Shown piece by piece: positions 1-6,000 of a stretch of DNA of 6,000 nt. This DNA is from Kordiimonadaceae bacterium. GTDB taxonomy: Bacteria > Pseudomonadota > Alphaproteobacteria > Sphingomonadales > Kordiimonadaceae. The stretch spans positions 3,663 to 9,662 of the forward strand of contig JAESRJ010000123.1 of the NCBI GenBank assembly GCA_016764715.1. Reading direction: 5' to 3'. Under the pieces are notes generated by a model. It saw only the letters and a program-made list of their open reading frames with translations, did no database searches and was not told where the DNA came from. The first letter of the stretch is position 1, and each line of letters begins with the position of its first letter. Position numbers and translations under genes: made by a program.

Positions 1-228
1 GATGCCGCCACCTTGAGCAGCTTGGATTTAGAGATTATCGTAGACGGCCGCAACCGCGTAACCGGTGAGGCGGGTGTGTTGCACATCCCGCATGCCGTGC
101 TGGCCGCCGATGGTGATATTGATTGGTTTGGCGATGACTTTGCCGAGGCCGCCTTTAAAGGCACCGCCGTGCTGGCCGATGGTCAAACCTCGTCCTACAG
201 CTTTACCAGCTACAGCAACGCCGGTTAG
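1..228 (+). CDS. C-terminal end of a probable phage tail/structural protein (5' truncated by the window)
   Basis: The frame is open from base 1 and ends at TAG 226-228, giving 75 visible C-terminal residues; the true start lies outside the window. An internal TTG at 13 is not needed as a start because the frame continues upstream. The segment is acidic and rich in Gly, Ala, Asp, Thr and Ser, with short alternating hydrophobic stretches (DLEIIVDG, GVLHIPHAVLAADGD, GTAVLADG) that suggest beta strands rather than helices, and no membrane segment. I do not recognise the family with confidence. Its place two transcription units before a tape-measure gene, on the same strand, would suit a tail tube or other tail structural protein, but this is inference from position. 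A strong hairpin terminator begins 14 bases after the stop, so the transcript probably ends here. Confidence 0.6.
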   Translation, partial: DAATLSSLDLEIIVDGRNRVTGEAGVLHIPHAVLAADGDIDWFGDDFAEAAFKGTAVLADGQTSSYSFTSYSNAG

Positions 229-242
229 GCTTTGCGCCATGT

Positions 243-279
243 AAAAAGGCCGTCTGAAACGTTTTCAGACGGCCTTTTT
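243..279. terminator. Bidirectional rho-independent terminator built from two inverted DNA uptake sequences
   Basis: Bases 243-259 and 263-279 form a perfect 17-base-pair stem with the 3-base loop CGT. Each arm contains the AG-type Neisseria uptake sequence AGGCCGTCTGAA, at 247-258 on the + strand and at 264-275 on the - strand. A run of eight T follows on the + side (275-282) and five T on the - side, so it can end transcription from both directions. It serves the + gene ending at 228 and the leftward block whose last stop is at 293-295. Inverted uptake-sequence pairs acting as terminators are well known in Neisseriaceae. Confidence 0.93.
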
Positions 280-292
280 TTTGTTGCTGGCT

Positions 293-427
293 TTACAGGT
301 AATCATAACCGCTTGTGTCGATGCCGGCGTGGCGGTTGCGGTTTGCTTCGGCCAGATATTTAATGCGGTAGCAGCGGCGTTTAGACTCATCTTTGCCTAC
401 GCGGCAATCACCGCCCAAAGCATACAT
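293..427 (-). CDS. Small hypothetical protein, 44 residues
   Basis: On the - strand an open frame runs from ATG at 427-425 to TAA at 295-293. The product is hydrophilic and basic, with clustered charges (GKDESKRRCYRIKYLAEANR), two cysteines (residues 8 and 19) and a tyrosine-rich C-terminus ending GYDYL. The frame extends upstream only to a TGA at 463-461; a TTG at 445-443 is an alternative start that adds six residues. No clear Shine-Dalgarno precedes either start. Support for a real gene: its stop lies 13 bases before the bidirectional terminator, it lies in the same direction as the two genes upstream of it, and its codons prefer C in the third position like its neighbours. I do not recognise the family. 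A competing + strand frame at 281-475 starts inside the terminator and reads like a shadow. Confidence 0.5.
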   Translation of the reverse strand: MYALGGDCRVGKDESKRRCYRIKYLAEANRNRHAGIDTSGYDYL

Positions 428-446
428 GGCGGCACCGTGTGCCAAA

Positions 447-471
447 GTCTGAATGGGGTTTCAGACGGCCT
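447..471. repeat. Single AG-type DNA uptake sequence with a degenerate partner, weak hairpin
   Basis: TTCAGACGGCCT at 460-471 is the reverse complement of the uptake sequence AGGCCGTCTGAA. A partial partner GTCTGAA at 447-453 can pair with 460-466 across a 6-base loop, giving only a 7-base-pair stem. On the - strand this is followed by just three T, so as a terminator it would be leaky. It lies between the membrane protein gene (stop at 485-483) and the 44-residue frame, and may reduce rather than stop read-through. The uptake sequence match itself is certain; the hairpin role is inference. Confidence 0.7.
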
Positions 472-482
472 TTAACGCGCAG

Positions 483-725
483 TTAAAACACGCCGAAAAG
501 CAAATGCCACATCAGCACCACGCCGCCGACGGTAAAGGCATAAGCGCCATTAAGCCCCCAGCGCCACGCCACTTTGCCGGCTTCGCGCGGCGTATCCACA
601 TCACCGCGCCGAATAGCCCAATAGCGGCCAAGCTGCCCAATCAGCACGCCCGCGCTAATGGCCGCAATAACTATAATCGGCAGCATTGCGGACATGGTTC
701 TAAATTTATCCATTATTGTATCCAT
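483..725 (-). CDS. Small two-helix inner-membrane protein, 80 residues, unknown function
   Basis: The frame runs from ATG at 725-723 to TAA at 485-483. Two hydrophobic helices are clear: about residues 14-33 (LPIIVIAAISAGVLIGQLG) and 61-80 (AYAFTVGGVVLMWHLLFGVF), the second reaching the C-terminus. The loop between them is rich in Arg and Lys (R34, R39, R40, R47, K51, R55), so the positive-inside rule places it in the cytoplasm with both ends outside. The chosen ATG lies 2 bases after the TGA of the upstream gene, which suggests translational coupling; a TTG at 731 overlaps that TGA, and ATGs at 713 and 695 are also possible. No strong ribosome-binding site is seen. The size and two-helix form resemble a small holin, but the position among tail genes and the opposite strand fit an accessory prophage protein better. 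The family is not recognised. Confidence 0.72.
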   Translation of the reverse strand: MDTIMDKFRTMSAMLPIIVIAAISAGVLIGQLGRYWAIRRGDVDTPREAGKVAWRWGLNGAYAFTVGGVVLMWHLLFGVF

Positions 726-727
726 AA

Positions 728-1345
728 TCAATAAAACCCGTTGATTGTAATGCCTGCATTGCCGTTGCCATTATCGCGTACAGCACAGCTAAAATGATTG
801 CGCAGCGGTGCGCCAAAGCTATTTTGAGCATCAACATAACCGCTCACAGTATAGCTGCCATCCCCGTTTGCTTTGTGCTGCCAGCCGCCAAATTTGGCGC
901 TTGATGGCGCTTTTAAACGATCGGTTATCACATCTTGGCAAGCCGCTTGTGCACTAAACTCGCTAAGGGTAGTTTTTTGGGGCGATTTGTTGCTAAAGAT
1001 TGTAGCCAATAAAAACAACAATATAAAACCACCGCCAAATATCATAATCAGGCTGGTTTTTTTTGGTGGATTGGCGGCAATAACTGCTTGCCGCGCCTCT
1101 CGCTCTGCAGTGGCCGCTGCGCGCGCTTGTGCTTCGAGGGCTACCTCTTCCAGCAGCTCGGGGCGGGCGGCAAAAAGCTGTTGGTTATAGGCTTGCCGTG
1201 CCTGATTATCAAACAAGTGGTTGCGGCAGGCCGTGAGCACATCCAAATCAAGCGCTTGGCGCTCGGCTGCTTTTTTAATGGCCGCGCTGATTTCCGCCGC
1301 CGATGCCGCCGGCGTGATGCCAAGAATCTCATAATAATTTTGCAC
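728..1345 (-). CDS. J-domain-like membrane protein with extracytoplasmic C-terminal domain, 205 residues
   Basis: The frame starts at GTG 1345-1343 and ends at TGA 730-728. Residues 2-58 resemble a DnaJ domain: the opening YYEILGITPAASAAEI is the usual J helix I, and FDNQARQAYNQQL (45-57) fits its end. However, the HPD tripeptide that stimulates Hsp70 is absent, and the stretch between helices II and III is shortened, so chaperone stimulation is unlikely. An Ala/Glu/Arg helix (about 62-91) follows, then a membrane helix (99-117, LIMIFGGGFILLFLLATIF). The C-terminal domain (about 128-205) has two cysteines (136, 187) that could form a disulfide, the stretch DRLKAPSSAKF and the motif GYVDAQNSFGAPLRNHFSC, which recalls small secreted or periplasmic domains of unknown function in proteobacteria. 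With Lys95-Lys96 before the helix, the N-terminus should be cytoplasmic. It is the first gene of the leftward block and probably co-transcribed with the next. Function is unknown; a prophage accessory (moron) role is inferred from context. Confidence 0.8.
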   Translation of the reverse strand: MQNYYEILGITPAASAAEISAAIKKAAERQALDLDVLTACRNHLFDNQARQAYNQQLFAARPELLEEVALEAQARAAATAEREARQAVIAANPPKKTSLIMIFGGGFILLFLLATIFSNKSPQKTTLSEFSAQAACQDVITDRLKAPSSAKFGGWQHKANGDGSYTVSGYVDAQNSFGAPLRNHFSCAVRDNGNGNAGITINGFY

Positions 1346-1439
1346 ATCTCCCCCCGTAGTGAATTAAGCCGACACCGTGCCGGCTGTTAAAAATAAGACA
1401 ATAAAACCTGTAATTTAACAGATTTTTAACGGGTTGATA
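1346..1439. promoter_or_regulatory. Divergent AT-rich spacer, likely holding promoters for both directions
   Basis: This 94-base spacer separates the start of the leftward block from the start of the tape-measure gene, so any promoters for both must overlap here or lie further off. It is clearly richer in A and T than the genes around it. A perfect 9-base inverted repeat, GTTAAAAAT at 1386-1394 and ATTTTTAAC at 1422-1430, has centres 36 bases apart, and a GC-rich hairpin of seven pairs with one mismatch lies at 1368-1384. On the - strand TATTTT (1395-1390) could be a -10 box, but I find no convincing -35 for it and no good promoter pair on the + strand. The regulatory role is therefore inferred from layout more than from motifs. 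Confidence 0.4.
1348..1355 (-). promoter_or_regulatory. Purine-rich ribosome-binding site deciding the GTG start at 1345
   Basis: On the - strand GGGGGGAG lies 2 bases before GTG 1345-1343. The spacing is short. An ATG overlaps at 1347-1345 in another frame, giving ATGTG, but that frame lacks the J-like N-terminus and is not credible. In the GTG frame the next upstream codon that stops is TAA at 1366-1364, with no other start between, so GTG is the only start that keeps the full J-like helix I. Confidence 0.6.
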
Positions 1440-4400
1440 ATGGCGGGCGCAGATATTCAGGCGGGCATCAAAATCAAGGCATTGGTTGAGGGCCTTGAAA
1501 ACATCGATCGTTTGCAGCAAGAGCTGCAAGCGGCCGGTGTGGACACAACTGATTTTGCCGAGCGCGCGCAAGAGCTTAGGCAGGAACTTGAGGATGTTGC
1601 CAGCGAGCAGGCGCTGATTGAGCAATATCAAGATTTGGGCGATGAGCTGCAAAATGCCGGCCAAGAGATGGCCGACACTGGCCAGCGCGCCGCTGCGCTT
1701 GATAAATCTTTGCAGGGCGATGGCGGCAAAAAGCAGCAGCAGGATATGGCCGCACTTGAGGGCAGCCTTGAGGCTGCCGGCCAAGAAATGGCCACCGCCG
1801 GCCAGCACGCCGCTGCGCTTGATAAATCTTTGCAGGGAGACAGCGGCAAAAAGCAGCAGCAAGATATGGCTGCGCTTGAGGGCAGCCTTGAGACCGCCGG
1901 CCAAGAGATGGCCGCCACCGGCCGGCATATGGACGCGCTCGATAAAGAGTTGCAAGGCGATGGCGGCCAAAAGCAGCAAAAAGATATGGCCGCGCTCGGC
2001 AAAGAGCAGCAGGCCGTGGGCAAACAGAGCCAAGAGCTGGCAGGCCGTCTGAAAGATGTTGACGCCGGCATGGATGGCGCGGCTGCATCGGCCAAAGATT
2101 TGGCAGCCGCCGAAAAAAAGCTGGCCGCAGACAGCCAAGCAGCCGCCGCCAAGCTGGACGCGCTCAATGATGAGGCGCAAGAGCTCAAAGCATTGGCCGA
2201 TGCGCGCTTAGTGCTGGGCATCGACACCGACGACAAGGCCCACGCCGAAATCGCAAAAGTCAACAAAGCATTTAACGATCTCAAAGCCAGCGGCACGCTC
2301 ACGCAAGAGGAGCTCGCGCGCGCATCTGATTTACACCGCAAAAAAATCAATGAGCTAGAAAAAAGCCTTAAATCCACCAAAGTGCCGCTCTCCGAGATGG
2401 TGGGCGAAATCGGCAACCTGGTCACTAAGGCGGGCGGTATTGCCTATGTCACCAAAGAGGCAATGGAGTTTGAGCGCGCCATGGCGGGCGTAAAAAAAGT
2501 GGTGGACGGCACGCCCCAGCAAATGGAAGCCTTGAGCGGCCAAATTAAAAATCTGGCCTTTGAATTGGGCATGGTGCCCGAAGCCGTGGCGGAAATCGCC
2601 GCACAGGGCGGCCAGTTGGGCATCCCGCTGGAGAAGCTCGGCCAATTTACCGAAATGGCGGGCAAGATGGCGGTGGCGTTTGATATTGGCGCCGAAGCCG
2701 CCGCCGAAGCCGCTGCCAAGCTTACTAATGTGTTTGATTTGCCCCTTGAAGGTGTAGAGCTGCTCGGCGATGCCATCAACCTGCTGGGCAACAATACTGC
2801 CGCCAAAGAAAAAGACATTGTTGCCGCCATGACACGCATCGGCGGTAATGCCAAACAGTTCGGCTTGGCTGCCGAGGAGGCGGCTGCGCTGGCTGATGCC
2901 ATGATTGCGCTTGGCAAGCCGCCCGAAGTGGCTGCCACCGCTATTAATGCCTTGTTATCAAAATTGCAAACCGCCCAAGTGCAGGGTGATAAATTCCAAG
3001 AGGGCTTAAGGGCTATCGGCCTTTCCGCCGACAAAATGGCCGCTGATATTGCCGCCGATCCGCAGCAAGCCTTAAATAGCTTTTTGAAATCGCTGGAAAA
3101 TCTCGACAAGCAAAGCCGCTCTATTGCCTTGTCGCAGATGTTTGGCACGGAGTACAGCGACGACATCGCCTTGCTGGTGGGTAGCCTGAACGAGTATGAC
3201 AAAGCGTTGAATTTGGTGGCCGACAAATCCAAATACGCCGGCGCGATGCAGCAAGAGTTTCAAAATGCAATGAACAATGCATCGGCTAAGGTGCAGCAGG
3301 CGCAGATTGCCATTGTTAACGTGGCCAAAGAGCTGGGCGCTACCATGCTGCCCATCGTTTCTGCGGTGAGTGATGGCGTGGGCGGTGTCGCTAATGCCGT
3401 CACCCGCTTGGCGCAGCAATACCCTCAACTAACCCAATTTGCAATGTATTTGGCTGGCGCCCGTGTGGCAGCAATGGCATTTGGGGCCGCCGCACGCTTA
3501 ATGGGCATGGAGGGCGTTACCGCCACTACGGCGATTACTGCCGGGGCGGCAAAAACCACAACAGCGCTCGGATTGCTGCGTACCAGCATGGCTGCCGCAA
3601 CTGCAACCACGCGCGGCATGACGATAGCAGCAGCGGCGCAGCAAACAGCAATGGCAGGCGCTGCGCTGGCTGCTCGTGGCTTGGCTGCGGCGTTGCGGCT
3701 GATTGCTGCTAATCCGATCGGCTTGGTGATTACAGCAGCCGCTGCTGCGCTAACTCTTTTTGCCGATAAAGCGGGCAGCGTCGGCAAGCAATTGGCCGAA
3801 ATGGAAAATGCGATAACCGAGGCTGATAAGGCTTTTATCGCCCTTCAGGACCGCATGCGTGAGGGGCTGCCACTTAAGCTGGATGATGTCGATGCGGCCT
3901 TGGCGGCCACGCGCGAAGCGGCAGACAGGAGCCGCGATGCCATTTTGCGGCTCAAGCATGACATCAAACTCATCGAAGAAACGGGCGGCGACGGCTGGTA
4001 TAAGCAAACCGAGCGGGGTATCCAATCGCTTAAAGAGTTTTTACCCTTTTTAGACAGCCAGCGCGAAAAGCTGGAACGAGCCAATCAGGAGTATGAAAAA
4101 CAGGCGGAGCGGCTTAAAACGCTTCAAGAACAACAACGGCAATTGCAAGAGCAGCAGCGCGCCGATGAATCGGCCGCGCGTTTTGCCAAACAGCAACAGG
4201 CTGCTGTTGATGCACAGCAAAATATCAGCACCGCATCACGGCAAATTATCACCGACCTGCAAAGCCTTGCCCAGTCATCCAGCCATATCACCGCCGAGCA
4301 AATACGAGGGATTGAGACATCGTTTAAAAATCTCTCTTCCAGCTCTGCCATTGCCGAGGCAGAAGAACAAATCAAGCGCTTGGCCGCTGCATCCAAAATC

Positions 4401-6000
4401 ACCAGGCAGGAGGAGGCCGAGCTACTGGCCGAGCTGAAAAAGCGCCATCAAGAGCTTGGCGAAGTGCAGGTGCAGACGGCTACAGCGGCAACCGGCACCA
4501 TCGCGTTGACCCGCGATGAAGTTAAAGCGCTCGCGGATGCCTATAAAGAATTGGGCATGGCAATACCGGCCTCGTTTGAGGGCATGACCGAAGCCGATGA
4601 AAAGCTGATTGGTGCGCTAAACAACATCAAAGATAAAACCGGCATTACCACCGAACAAATGCGCGAAATGATGACTAACGCATTTGCCAAGGTAGAGACC
4701 AAAGACGGTGTGCTGGCGATTCAAAAGTTTTTTAACGAGTGGGCAAAGCAGCAAGATCTAACTGATGTTGAGATGCAGCGATTTTTGGAGCAGGTTGTTA
4801 AAAAAACCGAAGCTGCATTCGGGCGCATGGCGGCAAAAAGCAACGAGGTATCCGAGGCATTTAAAAAAATCGGCGTAGACGCCGATGCAGCCGCCACCGG
4901 CATCAGCAGCAAGGCCAATCAGGCTTTTGCCGATTGGGCGGCGGCAAGCGCGGCGGCGCGTGATGCGGGTATTGACGACACGCGGCTGATCCGCGCGGGC
5001 TTTGAGCAGATGATGGGCAAGCTGGAGAGCCGCGCCGAGTTTGAGGCGTTTAAGCGCCAGCTGCAAGAGAGCGGCGATGTGGCCAAGCTCACAAAAGAGC
5101 AATTGGAGCGGCTCAATAAATCCGCCAAAGATGGCGCAACGGCAGCCAAAACGGCTTATGAGCAAATGGGCGAGGCGCTTAAAGAGGCCTCAAACAAGGC
5201 CGATTTTGCGCGCATTGCCGCCGAGGCGCAGGCCGCATTTGAGGCGGGCACCATCTCGGCCGCCGAATATGACCAGATGATGGCGCAAGTTAAGCAGGCC
5301 ACGGATGAGGCTGCCGCCAAAGCCGCAGAGATGGGCCGCAAAGCCGTTGATGCGCACAAAAAAGCCACCATCGAGGCCAACAATTACGAGGAATCGGTCA
5401 AGCGTGCGGCGGCGGCGCAAAAGGCCGGCGCAGACACCGCCCAAAAAGCCACCGAATCGGCCACGCGCTCGGTGCAGCTGCACGGCCACCGCATCAGCGA
5501 GGTACACGGCAAAATCCAGCTCACCAACGAGGAGATTAAAAAATACTCGCAAATTTGGGGCGGGGTATGGATAGCCACGCAGGCCGGCTGGAAAACCGCA
5601 GTTGCAGCATCACAAGCGTATTTAACGGCTGTTGGAAATGCCCGCAAGGCATCGGAGGAGCTCGCCGACGCGATTGCCAGCGGCACCATTAACTCGCGGC
5701 ACCTTGAGCGTGCAATCCACGCTGCTAGCAATGCAGCCGGCAAGATGGACAGCACCTCGCTTAAAAACCTGCACAACCAAATCGACACCGCGCGCCGAAA
5801 AATGCTGGAGCTCAAGGCCGAGGCGGCCGACACCCGCCAATCACTTGAGGCCAAGCTGGCCGCGCTCAACGGTAACGATGAGATGGGCCATCAGCTCGAG
5901 CACCAAAAAAAGATAGCCGATTTGCAGGCCAAGGCTCGACAAGCCGCCGCCAATCACCAATCGGAGGTGGCTGCGGAATACAACCGCGCCATGCATCTGC
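1440..6000 (+). CDS. Phage tail tape-measure protein, TP901 type (3' truncated by the window)
   Basis: One frame is open from ATG 1440-1442 to the window end, 1520 complete codons with no stop. The protein spans the inside of a long phage tail, sets its length and is a scaffold for tail-tube assembly. Residues about 15-320 are charged, Gln/Glu/Lys/Ala-rich and probably coiled coil, with 40-residue repeats at 73-192. Residues about 330-590 match the conserved TP901 tape-measure core: FERAMAGVKKVV at 344, AFELGMVPEAVAEIAAQGGQ near 534-2579 in bases 2559-2618, and the closing LSQMFGTEYSDDIALLVGSL at 564-583. Hydrophobic Ala-rich segments follow, about 664-690 and 737-777 (ending near NPIGLVITAAAAALTLF), of the kind proposed to enter the host membrane. 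Residues 880-920 are Gln/Glu-rich coiled coil, then come helical modules (1081-1290). The ATG is preceded by only a weak GGG-rich site; an in-frame TTG lies at 1434, and TAA at 1416-1418 closes the frame upstream. The gene contains an uptake sequence at 2042-2053. Confidence 0.93.
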   Translation, partial: MAGADIQAGIKIKALVEGLENIDRLQQELQAAGVDTTDFAERAQELRQELEDVASEQALIEQYQDLGDELQNAGQEMADTGQRAAALDKSLQGDGGKKQQQDMAALEGSLEAAGQEMATAGQHAAALDKSLQGDSGKKQQQDMAALEGSLETAGQEMAATGRHMDALDKELQGDGGQKQQKDMAALGKEQQAVGKQSQELAGRLKDVDAGMDGAAASAKDLAAAEKKLAADSQAAAAKLDALNDEAQELKALADARLVLGIDTDDKAHAEIAKVNKAFNDLKASGTLTQEELARASDLHRKKINELEKSLKSTKVPLSEMVGEIGNLVTKAGGIAYVTKEAMEFERAMAGVKKVVDGTPQQMEALSGQIKNLAFELGMVPEAVAEIAAQGGQLGIPLEKLGQFTEMAGKMAVAFDIGAEAAAEAAAKLTNVFDLPLEGVELLGDAINLLGNNTAAKEKDIVAAMTRIGGNAKQFGLAAEEAAALADAMIALGKPPEVAATAINALLSKLQTAQVQGDKFQEGLRAIGLSADKMAADIAADPQQALNSFLKSLENLDKQSRSIALSQMFGTEYSDDIALLVGSLNEYDKALNLVADKSKYAGAMQQEFQNAMNNASAKVQQAQIAIVNVAKELGATMLPIVSAVSDGVGGVANAVTRLAQQYPQLTQFAMYLAGARVAAMAFGAAARLMGMEGVTATTAITAGAAKTTTALGLLRTSMAAATATTRGMTIAAAAQQTAMAGAALAARGLAAALRLIAANPIGLVITAAAAALTLFADKAGSVGKQLAEMENAITEADKAFIALQDRMREGLPLKLDDVDAALAATREAADRSRDAILRLKHDIKLIEETGGDGWYKQTERGIQSLKEFLPFLDSQREKLERANQEYEKQAERLKTLQEQQRQLQEQQRADESAARFAKQQQAAVDAQQNISTASRQIITDLQSLAQSSSHITAEQIRGIETSFKNLSSSSAIAEAEEQIKRLAAASKITRQEEAELLAELKKRHQELGEVQVQTATAATGTIALTRDEVKALADAYKELGMAIPASFEGMTEADEKLIGALNNIKDKTGITTEQMREMMTNAFAKVETKDGVLAIQKFFNEWAKQQDLTDVEMQRFLEQVVKKTEAAFGRMAAKSNEVSEAFKKIGVDADAAATGISSKANQAFADWAAASAAARDAGIDDTRLIRAGFEQMMGKLESRAEFEAFKRQLQESGDVAKLTKEQLERLNKSAKDGATAAKTAYEQMGEALKEASNKADFARIAAEAQAAFEAGTISAAEYDQMMAQVKQATDEAAAKAAEMGRKAVDAHKKATIEANNYEESVKRAAAAQKAGADTAQKATESATRSVQLHGHRISEVHGKIQLTNEEIKKYSQIWGGVWIATQAGWKTAVAASQAYLTAVGNARKASEELADAIASGTINSRHLERAIHAASNAAGKMDSTSLKNLHNQIDTARRKMLELKAEAADTRQSLEAKLAALNGNDEMGHQLEHQKKIADLQAKARQAAANHQSEVAAEYNRAMHL
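1656..2015 (+). repeat. Three tandem 120-base in-frame repeats in the tape-measure gene
   Basis: Units at 1656-1775, 1776-1895 and 1896-2015 encode 40-residue copies beginning AGQEM and containing ALDK, LQGD and DMAAL at fixed spacing (residues 73-112, 113-152, 153-192). Units one and two differ at 14 of 120 bases by hand count (about 88% identical); unit three is more diverged, especially in its second half. Weak similarity continues on both sides: leucines at residues 66 and 70 align with the end of a unit, and residues 193-204 align with the beginning of one. The unit is a multiple of three and not of seven residues, so it adds helix without changing frame. Confidence 0.92.
2042..2053 (+). 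repeat. AG-type DNA uptake sequence inside the tape-measure gene
   Basis: AGGCCGTCTGAA matches the 12-base AG variant of the Neisseria uptake sequence exactly. It is read in frame as part of AGRLK (residues 201-205) just after the tandem repeats, has no inverted partner nearby and so should not terminate transcription. Its presence inside a virion gene suggests that this prophage DNA has been under the same uptake-sequence accumulation as the host chromosome. Confidence 0.88.

Noticed and set aside
281..475. A + strand frame of 64 residues with hydrophobic Ala/Val content
   Set aside because: It would start at a TTG within the T-run of the terminator and runs through an uptake sequence at its end; the - strand frame at 293-427 is better placed and has a more protein-like composition.
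453..734. A + strand frame of 93 residues rich in His, Asn and Pro
   Set aside because: It is antisense to the two-helix membrane protein, whose hydrophobic pattern and coupling to the upstream gene are convincing.
1347..1347. ATG at 1347-1345 (-) as the start of the leftward block
   Set aside because: It leads into a different frame that gives an Arg-rich 68-residue string; the J-like protein requires the GTG two bases further on.
1656..2015. Tandem repeats as a possible CRISPR array
   Set aside because: The units are contiguous 120-base coding copies without unique spacers and keep one reading frame.
1329..2180. A 283-residue frame on the - strand, and overlapping ones at 1576-2088 and 1628-2425
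   Set aside because: They lie fully or mostly opposite the coiled-coil part of the tape-measure gene and simply reverse its repeats; the products are low-complexity Leu/Ala or Ser/Arg/Pro strings without a start site or recognisable domain.
2444..3232. A 262-residue frame on the - strand
   Set aside because: It is opposite the conserved TP901 core. The product is a Ser/Ala-rich string, as expected from the complement of GC-biased codons.

Overview
The window looks like part of the tail module of a prophage integrated in Neisseria or a close relative. Two observations support this. First, the 12-base AG-type DNA uptake sequence AGGCCGTCTGAA occurs four times: an inverted pair at 247-258 and 264-275, one reverse copy at 460-471, and one forward copy inside a gene at 2042-2053. 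Second, most of the window is a very long tape-measure gene of the TP901 type. The genus is inferred from the uptake sequence; no species is claimed.

Layout. Bases 1-228 (+) are the 3' end of a gene that starts outside the window, probably a phage tail or other structural protein. It is followed by a strong hairpin terminator made of two inverted uptake sequences (243-279), which can work in both directions. Bases 293-1345 hold a block on the opposite strand, read leftward: a GTG-started 205-residue membrane protein with a degenerate J-domain-like N-terminus (728-1345), a two-helix membrane protein that starts 2 bases after its stop (483-725), and a probable 44-residue protein (293-427) ending just before the shared terminator. 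A 94-base AT-rich divergent spacer (1346-1439) contains two inverted structures. From 1440 to the window end runs one open reading frame on the + strand, at least 1520 residues, without a stop. It encodes the tape-measure protein.

How it fits together. The tape-measure protein sets tail length and belongs to the late virion operon. The leftward block is inserted between two tail genes, in the opposite direction and with its own terminator, which is the usual signature of a 'moron' (an accessory gene cassette carried by a prophage). Its two larger products are predicted membrane proteins, so an effect on the lysogen envelope is plausible but unproven. Because the terminator and the block interrupt the + strand late transcript, the tape-measure gene probably needs a promoter in the 1346-1439 spacer or antitermination from upstream. 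Nothing else of gene size is convincing; the many other open frames over the tape-measure gene are shadows of its GC-biased codons.
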